Shown here in pieces: positions 1 to 8,089 of a DNA stretch of 48,009 bases (position 1 is its first letter; each line of letters opens with the position of its first letter). A model generated the notes under the pieces. It was not told the DNA's origin and did not search any database. It saw nothing but the letters and a program-made list of their open reading frames with translations. The stretch lies in NCBI GenBank assembly GCA_038106885.1, contig JAYNFX010000007.1, positions 1-48,009 of the forward strand. The letters are read 5' to 3'. This DNA is from UBA3537 sp038106885 (GTDB lineage: Bacteria > Bacteroidota > Bacteroidia > Flavobacteriales > Flavobacteriaceae). The position numbers and the translations under genes are program-made.

Positions 1-849
1 AGGCAATCTTTTTTTAATAGATTTTTTTTTGGAGATAAATACCCGGATAATGAAACACCAATTTCAAGTTATCAAATAAAGGGTAATAAGATTTTTTATG
101 AAATTTATAATAATAGTTTTAATTCTGAAAAACAAGCTATTGAAATATCTTTAAAAAATTCACCTTATGTAGTCAAAAAAACATATTTAATGGGTACTGA
201 TAAGTTTGGAAGAGACTTTTTAAGCAGAATAATAGTAGGCTCTAGAATTTCATTTTGCATCGGATTTATAGCGGTTACTATTTCTTTAATTTTAGGAATA
301 TTTTTTGGAAGTTTAGCTGGTTATTTCGGTGGGAAATTAGATTCAATAATTATGTGGATTATCAATGTAACTTGGTCAATTCCTACTTTGCTTTTAGTAA
401 TAGCAATAACGCTAGCTTTAGGTAAGGGTTTTTGGCAAGTATTTATTGCTGTTGGAATGACAATGTGGGTTGAGGTTGCAAGGGTGGTTAGAGGAGAAGT
501 AATTAATATTAAAGGGCAGCAATACATTACAGCTGCTAGGGCACTTGGATTCACAGACTTTAGAATAATTTTTAGACATATTCTTCCAAATATAATGGCG
601 CCTGTAATCGTAATTTCTGCGGCAAACTTTGCAGGAGCAATCTTGATTGAAAGCGGATTGAGTTTTTTAGGAATTGGTGCACAGCCCCCAATATCAAGTT
701 GGGGAGCAATGATTAAAGCTCATTATAATGACATAATTCTTGGCAAAGCATATTTAGCCATCATTCCAGGTATGTGCATTATGATGCTTGTTATGTCTTT
801 TATGCTAATTGGAAATAATCTCAGGGATATTCTAGATGTTAAAACTTAA
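1..849 (+). CDS. Peptide/oligopeptide ABC transporter permease (DppC/OppC type), 5' truncated
   Basis: Inner-membrane permease of a peptide-type ABC importer, one half of the channel fed by a periplasmic binding protein and driven by Opp/Dpp ATPases. The frame is open from base 1, so the true start lies outside the window and 282 residues are visible. The motif GTDKFGRDFLSRI (from base 193) is the family landmark after the N-terminal periplasmic part, followed by about five membrane segments. The cytoplasmic ATPase-coupling loop (EAA-like) is around ARALGFTDFRIIFRHILPN, and GLSFLGIGAQPPISSWG is typical of the C-terminal half. About 60 residues upstream of GTDKFGRD look like the extended periplasmic insert seen in Bacteroidota homologues. 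It converges on the next gene with 5 bases between stops. Substrate cannot be told. Confidence 0.88.
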   Translation, partial: RQSFFNRFFFGDKYPDNETPISSYQIKGNKIFYEIYNNSFNSEKQAIEISLKNSPYVVKKTYLMGTDKFGRDFLSRIIVGSRISFCIGFIAVTISLILGIFFGSLAGYFGGKLDSIIMWIINVTWSIPTLLLVIAITLALGKGFWQVFIAVGMTMWVEVARVVRGEVINIKGQQYITAARALGFTDFRIIFRHILPNIMAPVIVISAANFAGAILIESGLSFLGIGAQPPISSWGAMIKAHYNDIILGKAYLAIIPGMCIMMLVMSFMLIGNNLRDILDVKT

Positions 850-854
850 TAAAT

Positions 855-1382
855 TTAATTTTTAGGAGGATACTTTTCTAATATAGATGTTACAAACTCA
901 ATTATTCTTTCATTTTTGCGATCCATTCGAGTTGATAAGTAACCATCTCCAATTCCTTGCCATACTAGTTCTTTCTTATTATTATCAATTAAGTCTATAA
1001 AAAGTGTACCATTAGTTGAATTTGAAATATTAGTCTGGTTTAATCCAAACGTTGGTCCCCAGCCCCAACCCCAGCCCCACATGCCAAAGTTTTGATTATA
1101 TATATTAACCTCTTTTCTTTCTTTGGTAATTATATTAACAAGAAGGTCAGGATTATCAGACTTTTTTAATCCTTTTGAGATTAATTCATTTTCAATAGCA
1201 TTTAATATCCTTCGTTTATCTAAATCACTGATCTTAACTTTCTTTATACCCTCCTCAAAAAAACCAAAGCTATTAAATGAAGAAAAATTTACTGAGCGAT
1301 CATAATCTGCAGCTACACGAATTGAGCTACATGATGAAATAATTAAACAAACTGTTAAGTAAAATAAGTATAGTTTTTTCAT
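855..1382 (-). CDS. DUF4136 family lipoprotein
   Basis: Predicted outer-membrane or periplasmic lipoprotein of unknown function, 175 residues. A hydrophobic signal peptide ends in ISSC, with lipidation Cys at residue 18. The body matches my recollection of DUF4136: an N-terminal DYDRSVNFSSFNSFGFFE-like strand, a helix with RILNAIENELISKGL, a PDLLVNI strand, and a C-terminal GTLFIDLID...LVWQGIGDG segment. Residues 103-110 are an alternating Trp-Gly tract (WGWGWGWG), a feature of some family members that also creates a G-rich repeat on the coding strand. The gene lies 7 bases after hutU and is probably the last gene of the DUF5522-hutU-DUF4136 transcript. Shared function with histidine degradation is not implied. 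Confidence 0.85.
   Translation of the reverse strand: MKKLYLFYLTVCLIISSCSSIRVAADYDRSVNFSSFNSFGFFEEGIKKVKISDLDKRRILNAIENELISKGLKKSDNPDLLVNIITKERKEVNIYNQNFGMWGWGWGWGPTFGLNQTNISNSTNGTLFIDLIDNNKKELVWQGIGDGYLSTRMDRKNERIIEFVTSILEKYPPKN
1057..1078 (-). repeat. Four-tract G-rich repeat (potential G-quadruplex) inside the DUF4136 gene
   Basis: The plus strand reads four CCCC tracts separated by AG, AA and AG, so the coding (minus) strand has four GGGG tracts with 2-base spacers. This fits the canonical intramolecular G-quadruplex pattern (four G-runs, short loops) and would be present in the mRNA. It encodes the Trp-Gly tract. In a chromosome this AT-rich it stands out. No function is shown; the simplest explanation is the codon pair TGG-GGN. 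Confidence 0.7.
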
Positions 1383-1389
1383 GTTTTTA

Positions 1390-3384
1390 TTAGATTTTAT
1401 TGAGCAGATTTTCGTCTACGCTATGAGGAATTGTAATATTCAAATCCGGCTCAATCTCCATTGCTCTTTTTATTGTGAATATTGCACCGCTGTTTTGAGC
1501 CCAATTTCGCCTTGCAATTCCATTATTTACATCCCAAAATAGCATTGAGTTTAATTTTCGCTTTGATTCCTCAGATCCATCAATAACCATACCAAATCCC
1601 CCATTAATAACTTCACCCCATCCAACACCTCCACCATTGTGAATACTAACCCATGTAGCTCCTCTAAAACTGTCACCGATTACATTTTGTATTGCCATGT
1701 CAGCTGTATATTTTGACCCATCATATATGTTACTGGTTTCTCTGTAGGGTGAATCTGTTCCTGAAACATCGTGATGATCACGTCCTAAGATAATAGGTCC
1801 AATATCTCCTTTTTTGATTGCTTCATTGAAAGCTTCTGCGATTTTTATTCTCCCAATTGAGTCAGCATATAATATTCGTGCTTGTGAGCCTACTACAAGA
1901 TTATTTTTTTGAGCACCTTTAATCCATTGAATATTATCTTTCATTTGTTGTTGGATTTCAAGTGGAGCATCTTTAATTAATTTTTCTAGAACCTCACAAG
2001 CAATTTTATCAGTCTTGGCCAAATCATCTTTTGAACCGGATGCACAAACCCATCTAAAAGGGCCAAAACCATAATCAAAACACATTGGACCCATTATGTC
2101 TTGGACATAACTAGGGTATATAAATTCAACACCATTATTTTTCATAATATCAGCTCCAGCTCTAGAAGCTTCTAAAAGAAATGCATTTCCATAATCAAAA
2201 AAATATGTCCCTTTATCTGTATGCTTTTTTATAATTTTTGCATGACGGATTAGGCTTTTTTTGACTAAAACTCGAAATTCCTTTGGTCTCTTACTCATCA
2301 TTTCATTAGCTTCATCAATTGTAACGCCAATTGGGTAATAACCTCCAGCCCAAGGATTGTGTAAAGATGTTTGATCACTTCCAATTTCGATAAAAATATT
2401 TTCATCGAAAAAGGCTTCCCATACTTCAATTACATTTCCTTCGTATGCAATGGAAACAATTTCTTTGTTTTCTTTAGCTTTTTTTGTTCTTATCACTAAT
2501 TCATTAATATCTTTAATGACCTCATCTACCCATCCTTGCTCATATCTTGTTTTTATTGCTTTTGAATTAACTTCAGCACATATTGTTATACAACCTGCAA
2601 TATTTCCTGCCTTTGGCTGAGCACCGCTCATTCCACCTAGTCCAGCTGTAAGAAATATATGGCCACTGGGGGGTTTTTTAATTTTCCTGAAGGCATTTAA
2701 TACTGTTATTGTTGTTCCGTGTACTATTCCTTGGGGGCCAATGTACATATAGCTTCCTGCAGTCATTTGTCCAAATTGAGTAACTCCTAGCGCATTATAT
2801 CTTTCCCAATCATCTGGCTTAGAGTAATTAGGAATCATCATGCCATTTGTTATTACAACTCTTGGCGCATTCTTGTGTGAAGGAAAAAGTCCCATTGGAT
2901 GTCCTGAATACATTACTAATGTTTGATTGTCATTCATTTGTGACAAATACTTCATTGTCAATCTATATTGAGCCCAATTTGAGAATACACCTCCATTACC
3001 ACCATATGTAATTAGTTCATGAGGGTGCTGAGCGATATTATCATCGAGATTATTCTGAATCATAAGCATAATTGCTGCTGCCTGATTGCTTTTGGCAGGG
3101 TAATCCTTTATTGGACGAGCATAAATTTTATGATCAGGGCGAAAACGATACATATATATTCTTCCATATTCTTTTAATTCGTTTTTAAATTCTTTTATTA
3201 AAACATGGTGGAATTTTTTATCAAAATATCTTAAAGCATTTTTTAATGCTAACTTTTGTTCAACGTTATTAAGTATTGATTTTCTTTTTGGGGCGTGGTT
3301 GTATTCGTTATCATAGCTTTTTAAAACAGGAAGCTCATTTGGGATGCCTTCAATAATTTCTTCTTGAAAAGTTTTGACTGTCAT
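1390..3384 (-). CDS. hutU: Urocanate hydratase (urocanase)
   Basis: Converts urocanate to 4-imidazolone-5-propionate using tightly bound NAD+, the second step of histidine degradation to glutamate; cytosolic. The 664 residues correspond to the long urocanase form; many bacterial enzymes are about 555. Seen in order: the YGGNGGVFSNWAQYRLT motif (from about residue 127), YSGHPMGLFPS (159-169), the NAD-binding loop TAGLGGMSGAQPKAGN (246-261), FDYGFGPFRWVCASG in the region where the catalytic Cys signature lies, and a C-terminal GRDHHDVSGTDSPYRETS and HNGGGVGWGEVINGG. Its ATG overlaps the TGA of the small DUF5522 gene (ATGA), so the two are probably translationally coupled. No hutH, hutI or hutG lies in the window. 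Confidence 0.96.
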   Translation of the reverse strand: MTVKTFQEEIIEGIPNELPVLKSYDNEYNHAPKRKSILNNVEQKLALKNALRYFDKKFHHVLIKEFKNELKEYGRIYMYRFRPDHKIYARPIKDYPAKSNQAAAIMLMIQNNLDDNIAQHPHELITYGGNGGVFSNWAQYRLTMKYLSQMNDNQTLVMYSGHPMGLFPSHKNAPRVVITNGMMIPNYSKPDDWERYNALGVTQFGQMTAGSYMYIGPQGIVHGTTITVLNAFRKIKKPPSGHIFLTAGLGGMSGAQPKAGNIAGCITICAEVNSKAIKTRYEQGWVDEVIKDINELVIRTKKAKENKEIVSIAYEGNVIEVWEAFFDENIFIEIGSDQTSLHNPWAGGYYPIGVTIDEANEMMSKRPKEFRVLVKKSLIRHAKIIKKHTDKGTYFFDYGNAFLLEASRAGADIMKNNGVEFIYPSYVQDIMGPMCFDYGFGPFRWVCASGSKDDLAKTDKIACEVLEKLIKDAPLEIQQQMKDNIQWIKGAQKNNLVVGSQARILYADSIGRIKIAEAFNEAIKKGDIGPIILGRDHHDVSGTDSPYRETSNIYDGSKYTADMAIQNVIGDSFRGATWVSIHNGGGVGWGEVINGGFGMVIDGSEESKRKLNSMLFWDVNNGIARRNWAQNSGAIFTIKRAMEIEPDLNITIPHSVDENLLNKI

Positions 3385-3551
3385 AAGTTTAGATTTTGGG
3401 AATTTGTTTTTTTGTTATAACCATATGGGCAGTGTTTACAACTACTTTGACAACAATACCCTCTTTTTATGTGGTATTGAGCAGTAAAACATCTGTAACC
3501 TTGGGGTGTTAAATAAAAATCTCCGTCTTCTAAAGAAAGATCATGTTTCAT
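3381..3551 (-). CDS. DUF5522 small cysteine-rich protein
   Basis: A 56-residue protein. It starts MKHDLSLEDGDFYLTPQGY and carries the compact signature RGYCCQSSCKHCPYGYNKKT (residues 30-49), with Cys at 33, 34, 38 and 41. This CC-x3-C-x2-C pattern resembles a metal-binding or iron-sulfur knuckle and is the hallmark of DUF5522, a family common in Bacteroidota with no established function. The stop TGA overlaps the hutU start codon as ATGA. A TAnnTTTG promoter box lies 29 bases upstream, so this gene leads the operon. The start is supported because it is the first ATG after that box. The metal-binding role is inference. Confidence 0.8.
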   Translation of the reverse strand: MKHDLSLEDGDFYLTPQGYRCFTAQYHIKRGYCCQSSCKHCPYGYNKKTNSQNLNL

Positions 3552-3579
3552 ATTTAACAAATATAAATTAAATTATGTA

Positions 3580-3587
3580 CAAAAATA
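3580..3587 (-). promoter_or_regulatory. Bacteroidota-type -7 promoter box before DUF5522-hutU
   Basis: On the minus strand the box reads TATTTTTG, matching the -7 consensus TAnnTTTG of the primary sigma factor in Bacteroidota. It lies 28 bases before the DUF5522 ATG. No clear -33 TTTG was found. Inferred by motif and position only. Confidence 0.45.
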
Positions 3588-3652
3588 CAACTTAGAATTG
3601 GGTGTGTTTAACATTAGGTTTTTCTATTTTTACAATCAAACAAATCTAATTT

Positions 3653-4543
3653 ATGTTTAATGAAATAAATCCTAAAAATATTAGATTAAATTCCCAAATT
3701 TATTTGAAACCTGAATATGAAATTCATCCAAAAGTTTCAGGAAATAAGTTTAGGAAACTCAAGTACAATATTCAAGATTTTAGAAAGAGCGAATATAAAG
3801 GGATACTAACTTTTGGTGGTGCTTTTTCAAACCATATAGCAGCCACTGCTGCAGCAGGCAATATCTTAGGATTTAAAACTTTAGGAATTATCAGAGGTTT
3901 GGAACTAGCTAAAAATATTGAAAATAATCCAACATTAAAATATGCCAATGAAAATGGTATGAAACTTGAATTTATCAGCAGAGATGATTACCGTAAAAAA
4001 AATCAAAGTGGATTTATAAAATCTTTATTAAGGAAGTATACTGAATATTATATAATTCCTGAAGGCGGTACAAATGATTTAGCTGTTAAAGGTTGTGAAG
4101 AAATACTTTGTAAGAATGATTTTGATTTTGATGTAATTTGTTGCAGTGTTGGAACCGGAGGCACAATTTCCGGAATTATTAACGCAAGCAATCCAAGTCA
4201 AAAAATTTTAGGATTTCCGGCTTTAAAAAACTCTTCAATACATAAAGATATTTGTAAATTTGTAAAACAATCAAATTGGAAACTTATTGATAATTATCAC
4301 TTTGGAGGTTATGCTAAAGTTAGTACTGAATTAATTGAATTTATGAATAATTTTAAAAGGAAGTTTAAAATAACTTTAGATCCTATTTATACAGCCAAGA
4401 TGGTTTACGGAGTTTTTGATTTAATTAAAAAAAAAGTGATTTCCAATGATGATAAAGTACTTGTAATTCACACAGGCGGTCTTCAAGGTATAAAAGGAAT
4501 GAATAGATATTTAAAAAAAAATAACTTTGATCTTATATTATGA
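3653..4543 (+). CDS. PLP-dependent deaminase / D-cysteine desulfhydrase family protein
   Basis: Fold-type II PLP enzyme of the 1-aminocyclopropane-1-carboxylate deaminase / D-cysteine desulfhydrase family, 296 residues, cytosolic. The PLP-binding lysine is expected at K32 in KVSGNKFRKLKYN. The TFGGAFSNHIAATAAAG motif (about residues 53-69) holds the substrate carboxylate region, EGGTNDLAVKGCEE is also typical, and the glycine loop SVGTGGTISG binds the cofactor phosphate. These motifs cannot separate D-cysteine desulfhydrase from ACC deaminase or a broader D-amino acid lyase. The stop overlaps the next ATG as ATGA, so the downstream wall-hydrolase lipoprotein is translationally coupled. Confidence 0.85.
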   Translation: MFNEINPKNIRLNSQIYLKPEYEIHPKVSGNKFRKLKYNIQDFRKSEYKGILTFGGAFSNHIAATAAAGNILGFKTLGIIRGLELAKNIENNPTLKYANENGMKLEFISRDDYRKKNQSGFIKSLLRKYTEYYIIPEGGTNDLAVKGCEEILCKNDFDFDVICCSVGTGGTISGIINASNPSQKILGFPALKNSSIHKDICKFVKQSNWKLIDNYHFGGYAKVSTELIEFMNNFKRKFKITLDPIYTAKMVYGVFDLIKKKVISNDDKVLVIHTGGLQGIKGMNRYLKKNNFDLIL

Positions 4544-5328
4544 GACAAATATTAGTATTAATATTTTTTGGCATAATTTTATCTAGTTGTGGTGCTTCAA
4601 AGAGAGTTCAAAAAAGAAGTAATAATTCCAGTGTTTCTATTCCAAAAGGGAAAACTCCTAAGGTAACAACTGTGAAAATTACACCCACTTTTAATTCGAC
4701 TCAACAATATATTAACTTTTTTAAAAGTGATGCTATTCACGAAATGAAGCTTTACGGGATTCCTGCTAGTATTACTTTGGCTCAAGGAATTTTAGAGTCT
4801 GGGTCCGGTAAAGGACGATTAGCCAAAGAGGCTAATAATCATTTTGGGATTAAATGTCATGATTGGAATGGGGAGCGTATTTATCATGATGATGATCGCG
4901 CTCAGGAATGTTTTAGAAAATATGACCATCCAAACCAGTCCTACAGAGATCATTCTTTGTTTTTGGTCAAAAGAAAAAGATACTCAAATTTATTTAAGTT
5001 TAAAACTACAGATTATAAATCCTGGGCCAAAGGATTAAAAAAAGCAGGATACGCTACTGATCCTAAATATCCAAAAAAGCTTATTAGTTTAATTGAAAGA
5101 TACAAGCTTTATAAATATGATATTTTTAATAAAAAAGGAAAAATAAAAAAGGATTACTCTTCAAAAATTTATTTTCATGAAGTTTTAAAAGGTGACACTC
5201 TTTACTCTATATCAAAGCGTTACAATGTTACTGTTGATGAAATAAAGTTATTAAATAAATTAACATCAAATGAGTTGAGCATCGGTCAAAGTCTAAAAAT
5301 AAAAATAAATGAAATACCAGCGCAGTAG
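4540..5328 (+). CDS. Lipoprotein with glucosaminidase (GH73) domain and C-terminal LysM
   Basis: Predicted peptidoglycan hydrolase that cleaves glycan strands next to N-acetylglucosamine. A lipoprotein signal ends LSSCG (Cys 17), followed by a basic, low-complexity linker. The GH73 domain covers about residues 55-190 and contains AQGILESGSGKGRLA, with candidate catalytic Glu86, then NNHFGIKCHDW and a YRDHSLFL region. A LysM module lies at about 212-258 (HEVLKGDTLYSISKRYNVT), which binds peptidoglycan. The gene starts inside the preceding stop (ATGA) and its last 20 bases overlap hemL. The role is inferred to be wall remodelling or cell separation. Confidence 0.9.
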   Translation: MRQILVLIFFGIILSSCGASKRVQKRSNNSSVSIPKGKTPKVTTVKITPTFNSTQQYINFFKSDAIHEMKLYGIPASITLAQGILESGSGKGRLAKEANNHFGIKCHDWNGERIYHDDDRAQECFRKYDHPNQSYRDHSLFLVKRKRYSNLFKFKTTDYKSWAKGLKKAGYATDPKYPKKLISLIERYKLYKYDIFNKKGKIKKDYSSKIYFHEVLKGDTLYSISKRYNVTVDEIKLLNKLTSNELSIGQSLKIKINEIPAQ

Positions 5329-6595
5329 CGAATTATTTAAACAAGCAAAATCTGTAATTCCTGGAGGAGTAAACTCTCCTGTTCGTGCTTTTAAAGCAGT
5401 GGGGGGTAATCCAGTTTTTGTTGAAAGGGCACAAGGTGCATATTTGTATGATGTTGATGGAAACCGATTAATTGATTATATCAATTCATGGGGCCCAATG
5501 ATTATGGGTCATGCATTCAAACCAGTTTTAGATGCTGTTATTGAAAAAGCTAAAAATGGAACCTCTTTTGGCATGCCTACAGAGATTGAAACAAAAATTG
5601 CCGATCTAGCTGTCTCAATGGTTCCGAATATTGATAAAATTAGGTTTGTTAATTCCGGCACTGAGGCATGTATGAGCGCTGTAAGACTTGCAAGAGGATA
5701 CACTGGAAAAGAAAAAATCATTAAATTTTCAGGGTGTTATCATGGTCACTCCGATTCATTTTTGATTGAGGCTGGAAGTGGTGCTTTAACCTTTGGTGCT
5801 CCAAACAGTCCAGGAGTAACTCAAGGAACAGCTAAGGATACTATTTTGGCTCCGTTTAATGATTTACTTTCAGTAAAAAATATAATTAAAGCTAATCAAA
5901 ATGAAATAGCCGCAATTATTATTGAGCCAGTGGCAGGTAACATGGGTTGTATACCTCCCGTTAAAGGTTTTTTAGAGGGCTTGAGAGAATTATGTAATAA
6001 ATACGATATCTTATTAATTTTCGATGAAGTCATGACAGGATTCAGGCTGTCTAAAGGAGGTGTTCAAGAACTATATGGTATCGACGCTGATATTGTTTGT
6101 TTTGGTAAAGTTATTGGAGGAGGATTACCTGTAGGTGCATTTGCATCATCTGAAGAAATAATGAATTATTTAGCACCAGATGGGCCTGTTTACCAAGCTG
6201 GTACCCTGAGCGGAAATCCATTAGCAATGGCAGCCGGTTATAGTCTTCTAAAAGTTCTTGATTCTGATAATGAGATTTATAAGCGAATAGCTGATAAAAC
6301 AGCTTTTTTACACGAGGGTATATCAAATGCTTTGGTGGGCTCAAATATTGATCATTGTATTAATAGAGTAGGTTCAATGATTTCAGTACACTTTTCTAAA
6401 ACTCCAGTTTTGGATTTAAAAACAGCATCTTTGGGAAATAATAAAAGATTTAGGCAGTTTTTCCATGGTATGTTAGAAGCTGGAATATATATACCTCCAA
6501 GTGCTTTTGAAAGTTGGTTTATTACTGATGCTTTAACATATGAAGACTTAAATTATACAATATCAGCAATTAAAACTATTTCAAAAAGTTTATAG
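5309..6595 (+). CDS. hemL: Glutamate-1-semialdehyde 2,1-aminomutase
   Basis: PLP enzyme converting glutamate-1-semialdehyde to 5-aminolevulinate, the last step of the C5 route to heme; cytosolic. Length is 428 residues, as usual. The start MKYQRSSELFKQAKSVIPGG and GGVNSPVRAFKAVGG are family landmarks, as are NSGTEACMSAVRLARG (115-130), CYHGHSD, FDEVMTGFR and CFGKVIGGGLPVGAF, with the PLP lysine at K267. The start codon lies 20 bases inside the upstream gene, so the two are co-translated without a spacer. A strong bidirectional hairpin follows the stop. Confidence 0.96.
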   Translation: MKYQRSSELFKQAKSVIPGGVNSPVRAFKAVGGNPVFVERAQGAYLYDVDGNRLIDYINSWGPMIMGHAFKPVLDAVIEKAKNGTSFGMPTEIETKIADLAVSMVPNIDKIRFVNSGTEACMSAVRLARGYTGKEKIIKFSGCYHGHSDSFLIEAGSGALTFGAPNSPGVTQGTAKDTILAPFNDLLSVKNIIKANQNEIAAIIIEPVAGNMGCIPPVKGFLEGLRELCNKYDILLIFDEVMTGFRLSKGGVQELYGIDADIVCFGKVIGGGLPVGAFASSEEIMNYLAPDGPVYQAGTLSGNPLAMAAGYSLLKVLDSDNEIYKRIADKTAFLHEGISNALVGSNIDHCINRVGSMISVHFSKTPVLDLKTASLGNNKRFRQFFHGMLEAGIYIPPSAFESWFITDALTYEDLNYTISAIKTISKSL

Positions 6596-6615
6596 TTTTT
6601 TTAAATTTTATAAAA

Positions 6616-6645
6616 AAAGCGATTGTAGTTTTCTACAATCGCTTT
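6616..6645. terminator. Bidirectional terminator hairpin between hemL and glnII
   Basis: A perfect 13-bp stem (AAAGCGATTGTAG at 6616-6628 with its complement at 6633-6645) closes a TTTT loop. A T-rich tract follows on the plus strand, and seven A's precede the stem, giving a U-tract for transcripts on the other strand. It sits between convergent genes and can serve both. Confidence 0.85.
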
Positions 6646-6670
6646 GACTTAATTTCAAATTATTTAAAAA

Positions 6671-7833
6671 TTAAATTTTTGCAGTCTTAACAGTTTTAAT
6701 TATTCGAGCTGCTATTTTGTATGGATCCCCATTTGATGCAGGTCGTCTATCTTCTAACCATCCTTTCCATCCTTTTTCGACTGTTATTATAGGGATTCTA
6801 ATTGAAGCTCCACGGTCTGAAACACCAAAGCTAAATTGGTCAATTGATTGAGTTTCATGTNNNNNNNNNNNNNNNNNNNNNNNNNNNNNNNNNNNNNNNN
6901 NNNNNNNNNNNNNNNNNNNNNNNNNNNNNNNNNNNNNNNNNNNNNNNNNNNNNNNNNNNNAGCTCCACGGTCTGAAACACCAAAGCTAAATTGGTCAATT
7001 GATTGAGTTTCATGTGCACCAGTTAGTCTTTGATCGTTATATGCACCGTAAACATCAATGTGCTCTTTAACTACAGGTCTAAAAGCTTCACATATTTTTT
7101 CATATGTTTCTTTTGAGCCGCATGTTCTAAGTGTTGTATTTGAAAAATTAGCATGCATTCCAGATCCATTCCAATCTGTATTACCAAGAGGTTTTGGATG
7201 CCAAATTACTTGTAAACCATATTGTTCGCCTATACGTTCTAGAAGGTATCTAGATATCCATATTTCATCACCAGCTTGTTTAGCACCTTTAGCGAAACAC
7301 TGAAACTCCCATTGCCCTGCAGCAACTTCGGCATTAATTCCTTCAACATTAATTCCAGCTTCAATAAGAACATCTAGGTGCTCTTCAACCATTTCTCTAG
7401 CAAAAGCATTTTTAGCACCTACAGAACAATAGAACTGTCCTTGAGGTGTTTGATCTTTTGGGAATCCAACAGGCAAATTTGTTTCAACATCATAAAGGAA
7501 ATATTCCTGCTCGAAACCGAACCAAAAGTCATTGTCTTCGTCCTCAATTGTGGCTCTTCCGTTTGTTTCGTGTGGTGTACCATCAGCATTAAGAACTTCA
7601 GTCATTACTAGATAGCCATTATTTCTTTGTGGATCTGGATAGATAGCAACAGGCTTTAATAAACAATCTGAGCTTCCACCTTCTGCTTGTTGAGTTGAAG
7701 AACCATCAAAAGACCAAAGAGGGCAGTCTTCTAATTTACCGCTGAAATCCTCTTCAATTTTTGTTTTACTTCTCAAACTTTGTGTTGGTTTATAACCATC
7801 CAACCAAATGTATTCTAATTTAGATTTTGCCAT
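6671..7833 (-). CDS. glnII: Type II glutamine synthetase, interrupted only by an assembly gap
   Basis: ATP-dependent amidation of glutamate to glutamine, the main ammonium-assimilation step; cytosolic. The sequence is GSII-like (eukaryotic type): LEYIWLDGYKPTQSLRSKT at the N-terminus, WSFDGSSTQQAEGGSSDCLL, the metal/glutamate motif FGFEQEYFLYD, GINAEVAAGQWEFQ, IWHPKPLGNTDWNGSGMHAN and GAHETQSIDQFSFGVSDRGAS. The 100-N run breaks the frame, but the 55 bases on either side of it are identical. Removing the N's and one copy (155 bases) restores a continuous frame that ends EDRRPASNGDPYKIAARII...KTAKI at a TAA at 6671-6673. The repaired protein is 335 residues, normal for the family. Reading through the N's as given yields a false C-terminus ending near 6787. 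It is divergent from the GSIII gene. Confidence 0.93.
6806..7015. repeat. Identical 55-bp flanks of the N run (unmerged contig overlap)
   Basis: Bases 6806-6860 and 6961-7015 are identical over 55 bases, from AGCTCCACGG to AGTTTCATGT. The copies abut the two edges of the 100-N block exactly. This is the signature of two contig ends that overlap but were joined with a default-length gap. It is not a biological repeat: collapsing it restores the glutamine synthetase frame. Confidence 0.93.
6861..6960. other. 100-base run of N (scaffold gap)
   Basis: Exactly 100 N, a conventional placeholder for a gap of unknown size. The duplicated 55-bp flanks indicate the real gap length is minus 55, meaning no sequence is missing. 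Confidence 0.97.
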
Positions 7834-7870
7834 AATTATGGATTTATTTTGTTAATAGTAAAATAGTCAT

Positions 7871-7878
7871 CAAATATA
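7871..7878 (-). promoter_or_regulatory. -7 promoter box for glnII
   Basis: The minus strand reads TATATTTG, matching TAnnTTTG, 37 bases before the glnII ATG. No convincing -33 element was seen. Confidence 0.45.
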
Positions 7879-7947
7879 CTAATAAGCTATTCTACATACA
7901 TAAATTTAGGGTCTATTTTATTAACATATTATAATTTTTTACATATA

Positions 7948-7963
7948 CCCCAATTTTTTGGGG
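7948..7963. promoter_or_regulatory. Small GC-rich dyad between the divergent glutamine synthetase genes
   Basis: CCCCAA and TTGGGG form a 6-bp dyad with a TTTT centre, inside an otherwise almost pure A+T intergenic region of 256 bases. It sits between the two predicted -7 boxes (7871-7878 and 8057-8064). It could be an operator for nitrogen control or a chance dyad; nothing in the sequence decides. Confidence 0.3.
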
Positions 7964-8056
7964 GTTAAATCTAAATATATTTAAAATTAGCTATCATTAA
8001 TCTTAAAATTGTTAATAAATTTTTCACATATCAAACGTTTTCACTATGTTTAAGTT

Positions 8057-8064
8057 TAATTTTG
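8057..8064 (+). promoter_or_regulatory. -7 promoter box for the GSIII gene
   Basis: TAATTTTG matches TAnnTTTG and lies 25 bases before the ATG at 8090. No clear -33 TTTG lies at the usual distance. Confidence 0.4.
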
Positions 8065-8089
8065 TTATTATAATTAAACTAAATAATTT

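Noticed and set aside
6787..6860. Alternative C-terminus of the glutamine synthetase read straight through the N run
   Set aside because: It is out of frame because the gap adds 155 bases; the collapsed frame gives the conserved family C-terminus.
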